Shown piece by piece: positions 57,349-64,000 of a stretch of 64,000 nucleotides of DNA. Position 1 is the stretch's first letter, and every line of letters starts with the position of its first letter. Source of the DNA: Bacillus sp. THAF10 (GTDB lineage: Bacteria > Bacillota > Bacilli > Bacillales > Bacillaceae_I); the NCBI RefSeq assembly GCF_009363695.1, contig NZ_CP045403.1, positions 3,018,001-3,082,000 of the forward strand, given 5' to 3'. The notes beneath the pieces were generated by a model, which saw only the letters and a program-made list of their open reading frames with translations, was not told the origin of the DNA and did not search any database. Made by a program: the position numbers and the translations under genes.

Positions 57349-57663
57349 TTAACCAAGTGACGCAACAAACGCCTCAATTTCATCTTGTGTTTTACGATCC
57401 TTGCTTACAAATCTTCCTGCCTCTTCACCATTTCGATAGCCAACAAAGCTAGGAATTCCGAAGACACTCAATTCTGCACAAAGGTCAATGAATTTATCTC
57501 TGTCCACATAAATGAATGTGTACTCTTTAAACTTTTCCATAATTTCAGGCAACACAGGCTCGATAACACGACAGTCCGGACACCAGTCCGCAGAGAACAT
57601 AAACACTACATTCCCTTCTGCTTTCAATGCCTCAAATTGCTCCAAAGATTGTAATTTTTCCAT
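57349..57663 (-). CDS. ytpP: Thioredoxin-like protein YtpP
   Basis: 104-residue single-domain thioredoxin fold; redox motif WCPDC (C28, C31) and cis-proline in FGIPSF. It may interact with bacillithiol or reduce cytosolic disulfides. Start ATG 57663: GGAGG is 9 bp upstream; the TTG at 57678 overlaps the site. It begins 4 bp after the stop of the EIIC-like gene, so the two are co-transcribed. Confidence 0.92.
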   Translation of the reverse strand: MEKLQSLEQFEALKAEGNVVFMFSADWCPDCRVIEPVLPEIMEKFKEYTFIYVDRDKFIDLCAELSVFGIPSFVGYRNGEEAGRFVSKDRKTQDEIEAFVASLG

Positions 57664-57667
57664 TACC

Positions 57668-58681
57668 CTAACCTCCAATATTTATTTTCATATCGCCAGC
57701 TTTGATAAGTGATTTTTTTCTTAACCATTCCGATATCGCTAAACTTACCACAGCAGGCCCAACAATGTGAAGCAATAAGATTTTCAGCAAAACAGAAACA
57801 GAGAAACCCATAGCGGCAAAGGTCATAATTTGCCCGACAAATCCACTAGTTCCCATACCTGCTCCTTCCTTCACATTGGTCATTTGAAACAGAGTGGTAC
57901 CAAGCGGAGCAAACAAAACTCCTGCAACTGTTGGAGGGACAATAATCCATGGGTTTCTTATCACATTTGGCACTTGTAGCATCGATGTCCCTATTCCTAA
58001 AGCTAACAATCCAGATACTTTGTTTTCACGATAGCTACTCACTGCAAACCCAACCATTTGGGCTGCACATCCAATAGTAGCAGCACCTGCAGCAACTCCT
58101 TCTAGCCCGAGCATCATGGCAATCGCCGCACTTGAAATGGGAGCTGTTAACGCCCATCCCATTAAAACAGCTACCAAGATTCCCATGATTATTGGCTGTT
58201 GCTCCGTAGCCCACATAATGATAGAGCCCAGAGAATTCATTCCAGTATTAATCGGTGGACCAATAAACGTAGCAACCAAAAAACCAACAAAAATAGTAAC
58301 AAACGGAGTCACAAGAATATCTATCTTCGTTTCTTTTGAGACGAGTTTCCCAATCTCTGTTGCGAAAAGCGCAGCTACAAAACTACCTGCAGGTCCTCCA
58401 AGCTGTGCACCCGCTGCCCCAGCAATGACTGTCGCAAAAAGAACCAGTGGCGGGGCCTTTAAGCCATAGGCAACTGCTGCACCTATTGCTGGTCCCATTA
58501 GCCCCATCGCAAGAATTCCCATATCTGTAAAAAAGGCAAAGCCTAGCTGGTCTCCCAATGTTTTTATAATCAGACCAATAATAAGGGAAGAAAAAAGACC
58601 TAATGCCATATAACTCAAACCATCTATTAGATACACCTTTAACGATAAAGAAACACCTTTTTTTTCAAAAAAAGCTTTCAT
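57668..58681 (-). CDS. PTS_EIIC_2 / PfoR-type membrane protein
   Basis: 337 residues, about 9-10 hydrophobic segments rich in Gly/Ala, of the family that includes the Clostridium perfringens regulator PfoR. Family-like segments are GAAGAQLGGPAGSFVAALF and GPPINTGMN. No EIIA or EIIB domain or gene is adjacent, so classic PTS sugar transport is doubtful. It precedes ytpP with a 4-bp gap. Confidence 0.75.
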   Translation of the reverse strand: MKAFFEKKGVSLSLKVYLIDGLSYMALGLFSSLIIGLIIKTLGDQLGFAFFTDMGILAMGLMGPAIGAAVAYGLKAPPLVLFATVIAGAAGAQLGGPAGSFVAALFATEIGKLVSKETKIDILVTPFVTIFVGFLVATFIGPPINTGMNSLGSIIMWATEQQPIIMGILVAVLMGWALTAPISSAAIAMMLGLEGVAAGAATIGCAAQMVGFAVSSYRENKVSGLLALGIGTSMLQVPNVIRNPWIIVPPTVAGVLFAPLGTTLFQMTNVKEGAGMGTSGFVGQIMTFAAMGFSVSVLLKILLLHIVGPAVVSLAISEWLRKKSLIKAGDMKINIGG

Positions 58682-58797
58682 AATCCTCTCTCTTTCTTCT
58701 TTAAAATTTTGTCGCGTTTACAATTTAATAATAGCGAAAAATAGACGATATATACTAGTAGATTCTTTTATCTGGAGAAAAATTTGTAAAAACTTTA

Positions 58798-58827
58798 TTG
58801 AGAAACATGTAGAATTATGTCTATAAT
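58798..58827 (+). promoter_or_regulatory. Candidate sigma-A promoter of chemoreceptor gene
   Basis: TTGAGA (58798-58803), 18-bp spacer, TATAAT (58822-58827). No sigma-D (TAAA/GCCGATAT) motif seen, although many chemoreceptor genes use it. Confidence 0.65.
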
Positions 58828-58897
58828 AACTTAAAATGTCAGATTTTTAGTAAATTATACAAAATTCGAACGTTTTTCGCTTTTTAGGGGGGGTCCT

Positions 58898-61054
58898 ATG
58901 AAAACAATCAGGGGTAGAGTTAGATTTATTTTGTTAGCAGCCATTATTGGACTTGTTATTGTGCTTTTATTTAATTTTTTCTTTTATCTTACACAGTCAA
59001 ATGCCAAAGAACAGGAAGCTGCATTGTATGAAGCTGTGAATGGAAGCAAAGAAATAAAGTTCTTATTTTCGGATACAAGAAAAAATGAACAAGAATTTTT
59101 GCGAATTCCTAGTGATGAATCATCGACTGTTATAAAAGAAAATTTAGCAAAAATTATGGAGGAATCAAAAGACCTGCAAAGTGAGTTTGCTGAATACGAA
59201 GAATTGGTCAGCCAATTTAGCCAAATAGAAACAGCAGCCTCCAACTACTTAAATGAGTATGTCCCACTTGAAGAACTTTATAAAGAAATTGGATACACAG
59301 AATTTACAGGTCTTCAAGGGCAATTGAATAGTCATGTGAAAAATCTTGTAATCAATGTGAGAGGTTCGAGTGATGAGGATTTAAACAATACCATTTTAAA
59401 TCTTCGCCTTTTTGAACAACAATATCTCGCTACAAAACAGGATGCAAGATACCGTGATTTTGAGAAAACAGCCAAACTTTTCAAAACACAAATAGAGGAA
59501 TCGGAATTAACGGATTCTCAAAAAAGCGGGCTGATAGATCTCTACAATCCTTATGTGCAAGCAATGGAGTCTTTATATAATAATTACAATGCTTCTTATG
59601 GTTTCGTGAGAAATTTCGGTACCATTAGTACAGAAGTGGAGGAAAGTGTCAATCAAGTAGAAAGTTCTGTAACTGAGCTGCAAGCTAATCTTCAAGCAGA
59701 ATCCAACTCTAAGCTTCAAACTATCATGCTTTTAACGCTGATTATTAGTGTGCTTCTACTCATATTCTTGAGCACAACTGGATATTTCTTAAATCGAAAA
59801 ATCGCCTCGTCTATTCGGTCTTTAAAAGATGGAGCAACAAAGATTGGAGAAGGAAACTTTGCGTATCGCGTGCCAATTTCTACGAAAGATGAAATGGCAG
59901 ACTTGGCAGTTACCTTCAACTATATGGCAGAAAAGATGCAGATTTCTCTTTTAAAGGTGATGGACGCAACAGACAAGTTGCAAGCTTCTTCTCAAAACCT
60001 AGCTGCTATATCTGAAGAAACCACTGCACAATCAACAGAAGTAAATGAAGCCATTAAACAAGTGGCCATTGGCTCCAGTGAACAAGCCTTACATTTAGAT
60101 GAAAGTACCGATATTCTGAAAAAAGTAAAAGATGCCGTTGAGCTTGCTCAGCAGTTAAGCTTGACCATTAAAACGAAAGCCGACAACACTAGGATAATGG
60201 GAGAAGATGGATTAACGGTAGTCAAAGATCTTCATCAATCTTCAGAACAATTCCTAGAGCTTGCCAATCATTTGACAGAACGTGTGCAGCAGGCAACGAA
60301 ACAATCACAGCAAATTCATTCTATCGTTGCAACCATTCAGGAAATTGCCGAGAATACTGATTTGCTAGCCCTCAATGCTGCCATTGAATCAGCAAGAGCT
60401 GGTGAGGCAGGTCGCGGCTTTGCAGTTGTTGCCCAAGAAGTAAGAAAACTTGCTGAACGTTCTAAGCATGAAGCACTGTCGATTAAAAAATTGGTAACTG
60501 AAATGGGATCACAAATGAGCAAGCTCTCTGAGGACGCGCTTCAATTTAACGAGTACCGTGATCTTCAGCAACAATCTGTCGATAAAACAAAAACATCCTT
60601 TGAAAACATTGCAGGAAATGTTCTTGAGATCAATAATAGAGTAGCAGATGTCCAAGATGCCATCATCCAAGTAACCAGCTCAAACAAACAATTGGAAGAA
60701 AAACTATCAGACGTACATTACATCTCAGAACAAGCAGCGGCTACTTCTGAACAGGTTAGTGCATCAAGTGAGCATCAAATCGTCGCTATTGAACAGGTAA
60801 ATGAAGCCGCCATTTCGCTTTCCAATATTGCTACAGAGCTTCAAGAAGAAGTAAGCCAATTTATTGTCGAAGAAGATAACCTTGAAGAAACCTCTCTGGA
60901 ATTAGAGAAGGAAGAAACAGAAATGGAAAACGAAAGCCTGACTGAAGAAAGCAGTCTCACAGACTATCCGAATGATGAAAGAAATGCTTATGAAGAAGCC
61001 GCTATTGGTTTAGAAGAACAAGAATCCTTTGAAGATCAGGAAAAAAAGAAATAA
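58898..61054 (+). CDS. Methyl-accepting chemotaxis protein with helical sensor
   Basis: Transmembrane receptor feeding CheA/CheW. TM1 about 8-31; an all-helical extracellular sensor to about 275, resembling an HBM/four-helix-bundle type; TM2 about 277-298; HAMP 300-350; and a cytoplasmic signalling hairpin with tip [20 protein letters not shown], then [19 protein letters not shown]. An acidic tail of about 70 residues after the hairpin ([17 protein letters not shown]) is unusual. 718 residues; start follows AGGGGGGG. Ligand unknown. Confidence 0.93.
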   Translation: MKTIRGRVRFILLAAIIGLVIVLLFNFFFYLTQSNAKEQEAALYEAVNGSKEIKFLFSDTRKNEQEFLRIPSDESSTVIKENLAKIMEESKDLQSEFAEYEELVSQFSQIETAASNYLNEYVPLEELYKEIGYTEFTGLQGQLNSHVKNLVINVRGSSDEDLNNTILNLRLFEQQYLATKQDARYRDFEKTAKLFKTQIEESELTDSQKSGLIDLYNPYVQAMESLYNNYNASYGFVRNFGTISTEVEESVNQVESSVTELQANLQAESNSKLQTIMLLTLIISVLLLIFLSTTGYFLNRKIASSIRSLKDGATKIGEGNFAYRVPISTKDEMADLAVTFNYMAEKMQISLLKVMDATDKLQASSQNLAAISEETTAQSTEVNEAIKQVAIGSSEQALHLDESTDILKKVKDAVELAQQLSLTIKTKADNTRIMGEDGLTVVKDLHQSSEQFLELANHLTERVQQATKQSQQIHSIVATIQEIAENTDLLALNAAIESARAGEAGRGFAVVAQEVRKLAERSKHEALSIKKLVTEMGSQMSKLSEDALQFNEYRDLQQQSVDKTKTSFENIAGNVLEINNRVADVQDAIIQVTSSNKQLEEKLSDVHYISEQAAATSEQVSASSEHQIVAIEQVNEAAISLSNIATELQEEVSQFIVEEDNLEETSLELEKEETEMENESLTEESSLTDYPNDERNAYEEAAIGLEEQESFEDQEKKK

Positions 61055-61093
61055 AATAAAGCTGGACCAGGAAATTCTGGTCCAGCTTTTTTA
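61055..61093. terminator. Bidirectional terminator chemoreceptor / lipoprotein
   Basis: AAAGCTGGACCAG GAAATT CTGGTCCAGCTTTTTTA. Confidence 0.9.
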
Positions 61094-61612
61094 TTGTTGA
61101 TCCTTCACTTTTACAGAAGAAACAATCTCCATCATATATTTTGTACTGTTTTCTAGGTTATTCGTTTCTGTGACGGTAGTCATTTTTACACCGCCAATTC
61201 CTACCGTTACTTCGTGTTTCATATTTTCTTCCTCTTCAAGTGGAGCAACCAATACATATCCCAGTCTGCCATTATGAGAAAACGTATGATCTAGTTGCAG
61301 CTCACTATAATTTGATTTGGTAGATTCATAAACAACATCTGAATCTTTTGCCTCCATTGGATTAACAAAAAGAAGATAATGCTGCTCTTTATGTAGTAAA
61401 ACGACATTGTTATTAGAAGCTGATTCAACCTCAAATTTTTCAGGGAGATGATATGTAAACATCTCTGTATCTTCTGTTGCTTCTACTGTTTCACCCTGGA
61501 AAACCTGTTCAAAGGTCTCTTTTGATTTCTCTAAAGCTTCTTCCTCTGAAACGGAACAACCAACCATAACGGATAAAGAAATAATAAATATAAAGACTCT
61601 TCCTAAATTCAA
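61091..61612 (-). CDS. Putative lipoprotein
   Basis: With a TTG start at 61612, placed behind AAAGGAGTGG, the product begins MNLGRVFIFIISLSVMVGC, a signal peptide ending in lipobox VMVGC, then an acidic soluble domain of about 150 residues. The frame extends to an ATG at 61663, but that start would give an odd N-terminal extension before the signal. Function unknown. Divergent from ytoQ. Confidence 0.75.
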   Translation of the reverse strand: MNLGRVFIFIISLSVMVGCSVSEEEALEKSKETFEQVFQGETVEATEDTEMFTYHLPEKFEVESASNNNVVLLHKEQHYLLFVNPMEAKDSDVVYESTKSNYSELQLDHTFSHNGRLGYVLVAPLEEEENMKHEVTVGIGGVKMTTVTETNNLENSTKYMMEIVSSVKVKDQQ

Positions 61613-61777
61613 CTCTTCCACTCCTTTTAGTACCTTAGAACTAAAAACCACTAATCCTATCATACCGATAATTTATTCTTATGTACATGCATTATTTAGA
61701 ATTATCACTTTATTATCCTTTTTATGATAGACTAAATACTAGTGAAATAACAAGAGGTACTATTTGGAGGGATTATG

Positions 61778-62218
61778 ATGAAATTTACTGTATATCTTGC
61801 AGGAGAAATTCATACGAACTGGAGAGAAGAGTTAATGGATAAAGCGAAATCATTAGATCTTCCCTTAGAGTTCGTCAGTCCTATGACAGACCATAATCGT
61901 TCTGATCATATTGGGGAAATGGTACTTGGTACCCAGCCAAACGCTATTGCAAAGGACGAGGCTGCTTCACAAATCAATAATCTTCGTACAGAATTGCTTA
62001 TGAAAAAATCAGATCTTGTTATTGCGTTGTTTGGAGAAAAGTACAAACAATGGAATACTGCGATGGACGCAAGTGCAGCTATTTCCTTACAAAAGCCACT
62101 AATTTTGATTCGACCCCAAACATTGCATCATCCTTTAAAAGAGCTATCAAACAAAGCGAATGTCACAGTGGAAACAGTGAATCAAGCTTTGAAGGTCTTA
62201 ACCTATATTCTTGAATAA
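61778..62218 (+). CDS. ytoQ: YtoQ family protein
   Basis: 146 residues, close to B. subtilis YtoQ: VYLAGEIHTNWREEL, VSPMTDHNRSDHIGE, VIALFGEKYKQWNTAMDAS. The fold is probably nucleoside 2-deoxyribosyltransferase-like; the reaction is unproven. Of two adjacent ATGs, 61778 lies 6 bp after GGAGGG and is preferred over 61775. Confidence 0.92.
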   Translation: MKFTVYLAGEIHTNWREELMDKAKSLDLPLEFVSPMTDHNRSDHIGEMVLGTQPNAIAKDEAASQINNLRTELLMKKSDLVIALFGEKYKQWNTAMDASAAISLQKPLILIRPQTLHHPLKELSNKANVTVETVNQALKVLTYILE

Positions 62219-62250
62219 AAATAGCAGGCCATCTTCGCCTGCTATTTTTT
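62217..62250. terminator. Bidirectional terminator ytoQ / DUF84 gene
   Basis: AAAATAGCAGGC CATCTTC GCCTGCTATTTTTT. Confidence 0.88.
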
Positions 62251-62766
62251 ATGATATTGCCATTGTCCCAGTAATAAATCAGTAACATGCTTAAACATGT
62301 CAAGCCTGGTTATTGCACCTGCTGTAAAAACTCCTACTGCTCCCTCGTGCTTTCTAACATCTTTTCGTTGGCAATATTCATCCATTAGCACCCCAAGCTC
62401 TACTCCGTCTAAAAGCGGATCTTTAAATGAAGGTGGCAAAGGTATTCTTGCCCCTCCTGCGATAAATTCATTGCCCGTTCTGTCTACAATGGCACCCCAA
62501 TTACACACCATTACCTGATTGTGAGAGGCTGGAAATATTACACCACCCTCTAAACCAATGGCAAGGTCTGCATGTTCATCTGATTCTAAGGCTTGCCTTG
62601 CTCTATATAATGCACCGGTTATTGTTTCATCATCGCTCCTTGGCTGCTGGCTTACACCTGAATCAACATCACGAAAACTTGTCTCTGCCTTCATTTGAAG
62701 GTCCTGTATACTTTTTTGCACTGCTTTATATTTTGCTGGATTTAAAGATCCTACTACAATCTTCAT
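62242..62766 (-). CDS. Inosine/xanthosine triphosphatase-like protein (DUF84, YjjX family)
   Basis: Predicted house-cleaning NTPase that hydrolyses deaminated purine nucleotides. Family motifs: VGSLNPAKYKAVQ at the N-terminus, SGVSQQPRSDDETI, GLEGGV and HEGAVGVFTAGAITR. 174 residues from ATG 62766, 8 bp after AAAGGAG; the ATG at 62814 falls within the upstream terminator. Confidence 0.88.
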   Translation of the reverse strand: MKIVVGSLNPAKYKAVQKSIQDLQMKAETSFRDVDSGVSQQPRSDDETITGALYRARQALESDEHADLAIGLEGGVIFPASHNQVMVCNWGAIVDRTGNEFIAGGARIPLPPSFKDPLLDGVELGVLMDEYCQRKDVRKHEGAVGVFTAGAITRLDMFKHVTDLLLGQWQYHKK

Positions 62767-62782
62767 TGCATGTACTCCTTTA

Positions 62783-62818
62783 AATAACAAAGTGATGAGT
62801 GGTGAACTCATCACTTTG
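62783..62818 (-). terminator. Hairpin terminator after ytoP
   Basis: Minus strand CAAAGTGATGAG TTCACCA CTCATCACTTTG then TTATTTAAAGGAG. The T-tract runs into the ribosome-binding site of the next gene, so read-through could place that site beside a stable hairpin. Confidence 0.75.
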
Positions 62819-62827
62819 CTCTTAGTA

Positions 62828-63898
62828 TTATCGATTTCTAATGGAATCCACCGTCGATTGATCGGCTGATTTTACAAGTCTTACGATGAGCTCTTTCGCT
62901 GCTGCATAATCATCAACATGAACGATTGAAGCATGTGTATGAATATAGCGTGAGCAAATACCTACTACTGCTGAAGGAACGCCGTCATTTGACGTATGTA
63001 CACGCCCTGCATCTGTTCCCCCTTGAGAAATAAAATACTGATATGGAATTTGATTAGATTCCGCTGTATCTAAAACAAAATCCCTCATCCCAGTATGCGT
63101 AATCATGGAACGGTCATAAATACGAAGCAATGCTCCCTTTCCTAGATGACCGAATTCTTTTTTATCCCCTGTCATATCATTGGCAGGTGAAGCGTCTAAG
63201 GCGAAGAAAATATCTGGCTTTATCATATTGGCTGCTGCTTGCGCTCCACGCAAACCAACCTCTTCTTGAACTGTAGCTCCAGAATATAGAATGTTCGGTA
63301 GTGTTTCCCCTTGAAGCTCTTTTAACAATTCGATGGAAAGACCACAGCCATATCGGTTGTCCCATGATTTTGCCAGAATTTTTTTCTCGTTTGCCATTGG
63401 AGTGAATGGACAAATAGGAACGATTTGCTGACCAGGCTTAATGCCTATTCTTAACGCATCTTCTTTATCATCTGCACCGATGTCAATAAGCATGTTCTTG
63501 ATATCCATTGGTTTGGCTCGCTTTGCTTCATCTAATAGATGAGGTGGGATAGAACCGATGACCCCAATAACTGGACCATTATCCGTCATCACCTGTACGC
63601 GCTGTGCAAGTAAAACTTGATTCCACCAGCCTCCTAAAGGTTGAAAACGTAGCATGCCGTTTTCCGTGATAGAGGTGACCATAAAACCAACTTCATCCAT
63701 ATGTCCAGCTACCATGACAGTTGGGCCAGTTTCATCCCCTTTTTTCACACCAAAAACGCCACCAAGTCGGTCTTGAACGATTTCGTCCGCATACTTTTCC
63801 AGTTCAGATCGCATAAAACGGCGGACATCATGCTCAAATCCTGGTGCACCTTGTAGTTCTGTTAATGTTTTAAAAAGTGACAATGTTTCCTGATTCAA
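62828..63898 (-). CDS. ytoP: M42-family metal-dependent aminopeptidase YtoP
   Basis: Glutamyl/leucyl aminopeptidase of the dinuclear M42 family. Metal and catalytic residues: [33 protein letters not shown] and [19 protein letters not shown] gives the last histidine ligand. 356 residues from TTG 63898, 9 bp after AAAGGAG; the ATG at 63907 directly touches that site, so I prefer TTG. Matches B. subtilis YtoP in length and location. Confidence 0.9.
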   Translation of the reverse strand: MNQETLSLFKTLTELQGAPGFEHDVRRFMRSELEKYADEIVQDRLGGVFGVKKGDETGPTVMVAGHMDEVGFMVTSITENGMLRFQPLGGWWNQVLLAQRVQVMTDNGPVIGVIGSIPPHLLDEAKRAKPMDIKNMLIDIGADDKEDALRIGIKPGQQIVPICPFTPMANEKKILAKSWDNRYGCGLSIELLKELQGETLPNILYSGATVQEEVGLRGAQAAANMIKPDIFFALDASPANDMTGDKKEFGHLGKGALLRIYDRSMITHTGMRDFVLDTAESNQIPYQYFISQGGTDAGRVHTSNDGVPSAVVGICSRYIHTHASIVHVDDYAAAKELIVRLVKSADQSTVDSIRNR

Positions 63899-63907
63899 TA
63901 AAGTCAT

Positions 63908-64000
63908 CTCCTTTTTCTTGTGGTTCCTATGTATGAATGCTCGATATCGTTTAGATTATCGAAATATTATAATTATATTGTATCGAACTTTCTCATTCGT
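63908..64000. other. Right edge, ytoP upstream region
   Basis: AT-rich; TATAATTATAAT (minus strand) may be a -10 but has no clear -35 inside the window. Confidence 0.3.

Overview
The window is chromosomal DNA of a low-G+C, endospore-forming Bacillaceae. Gene order follows the Bacillus subtilis stretch ytcI-sspA-thiI-nifZ-braB-ezrA-hisJ-refZ-ytsP-dgcP-rpsD ... tyrS ... acsA-acuABC-motSP-ccpA-aroA-ytxJHG ... murC-sftA-ytpQ-ytpP ... ytoQ-ytoP almost gene for gene. A sigma-G promoter on an alpha/beta SASP gene, a sigma-B promoter on ytxG, an acu-region cre site, a tyrosyl T-box and an S4-type rpsD leader all fit this. It looks like a relative of Bacillus/Sutcliffiella; the species cannot be fixed from the sequence alone.

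Layout. 1-15200 is conserved core: acyl-CoA synthetase (cut by the left edge), SASP, ThiI with its dedicated cysteine desulfurase NifZ, a branched-chain amino acid carrier, EzrA, HisJ, RefZ, a free-Met-(R)-sulfoxide reductase, methionine gamma-lyase, a GAF-GGDEF diguanylate cyclase and ribosomal protein S4. About 15200-25800 is an AT-rich accessory island between rpsD and the tyrS neighbourhood. It holds an Mrr-like nuclease, a 606-residue protein with a HEPN-type Arg-x4-His motif, an XRE/ImmA-IrrE protein paired with an unknown 236-residue protein, a secreted amidase-fold protein with a small membrane partner, and several gene remnants (thiC, PadR, HAAS, a DUF7695-like protein, a phage-lysin C-terminus).

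25800-51200 returns to core: GNAT, tyrS, a class A PBP, acsA/acuABC (acetate activation and its acetylation control), the Na+-type stator MotPS, ccpA, aroA (chorismate mutase-DAHP synthase), an unusual FtsA-like protein, ytxJHG, an M29 aminopeptidase, murC, a nicotinate phosphoribosyltransferase-like enzyme, sftA and ytpQ. 52659-57065 is a complete bacillopeptidase F (bpr) gene sitting between ytpQ and ytpP. 57300-63900 carries ytpP, a PfoR-like EIIC protein, a chemoreceptor, a lipoprotein, ytoQ, a DUF84 NTPase and ytoP.

Two dispersed intergenic repeat families recur. One is MITE-like, with about 26-bp inverted ends and internal lengths from nearly zero to about 135 bp. The other is a 63-131 bp GC-richer element with GCTGTTGATT-type inverted ends. 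The most promising material for new biology is the island, above all the HEPN-motif gene and the ImmA/XRE pair, which end in nearly identical terminator hairpins.
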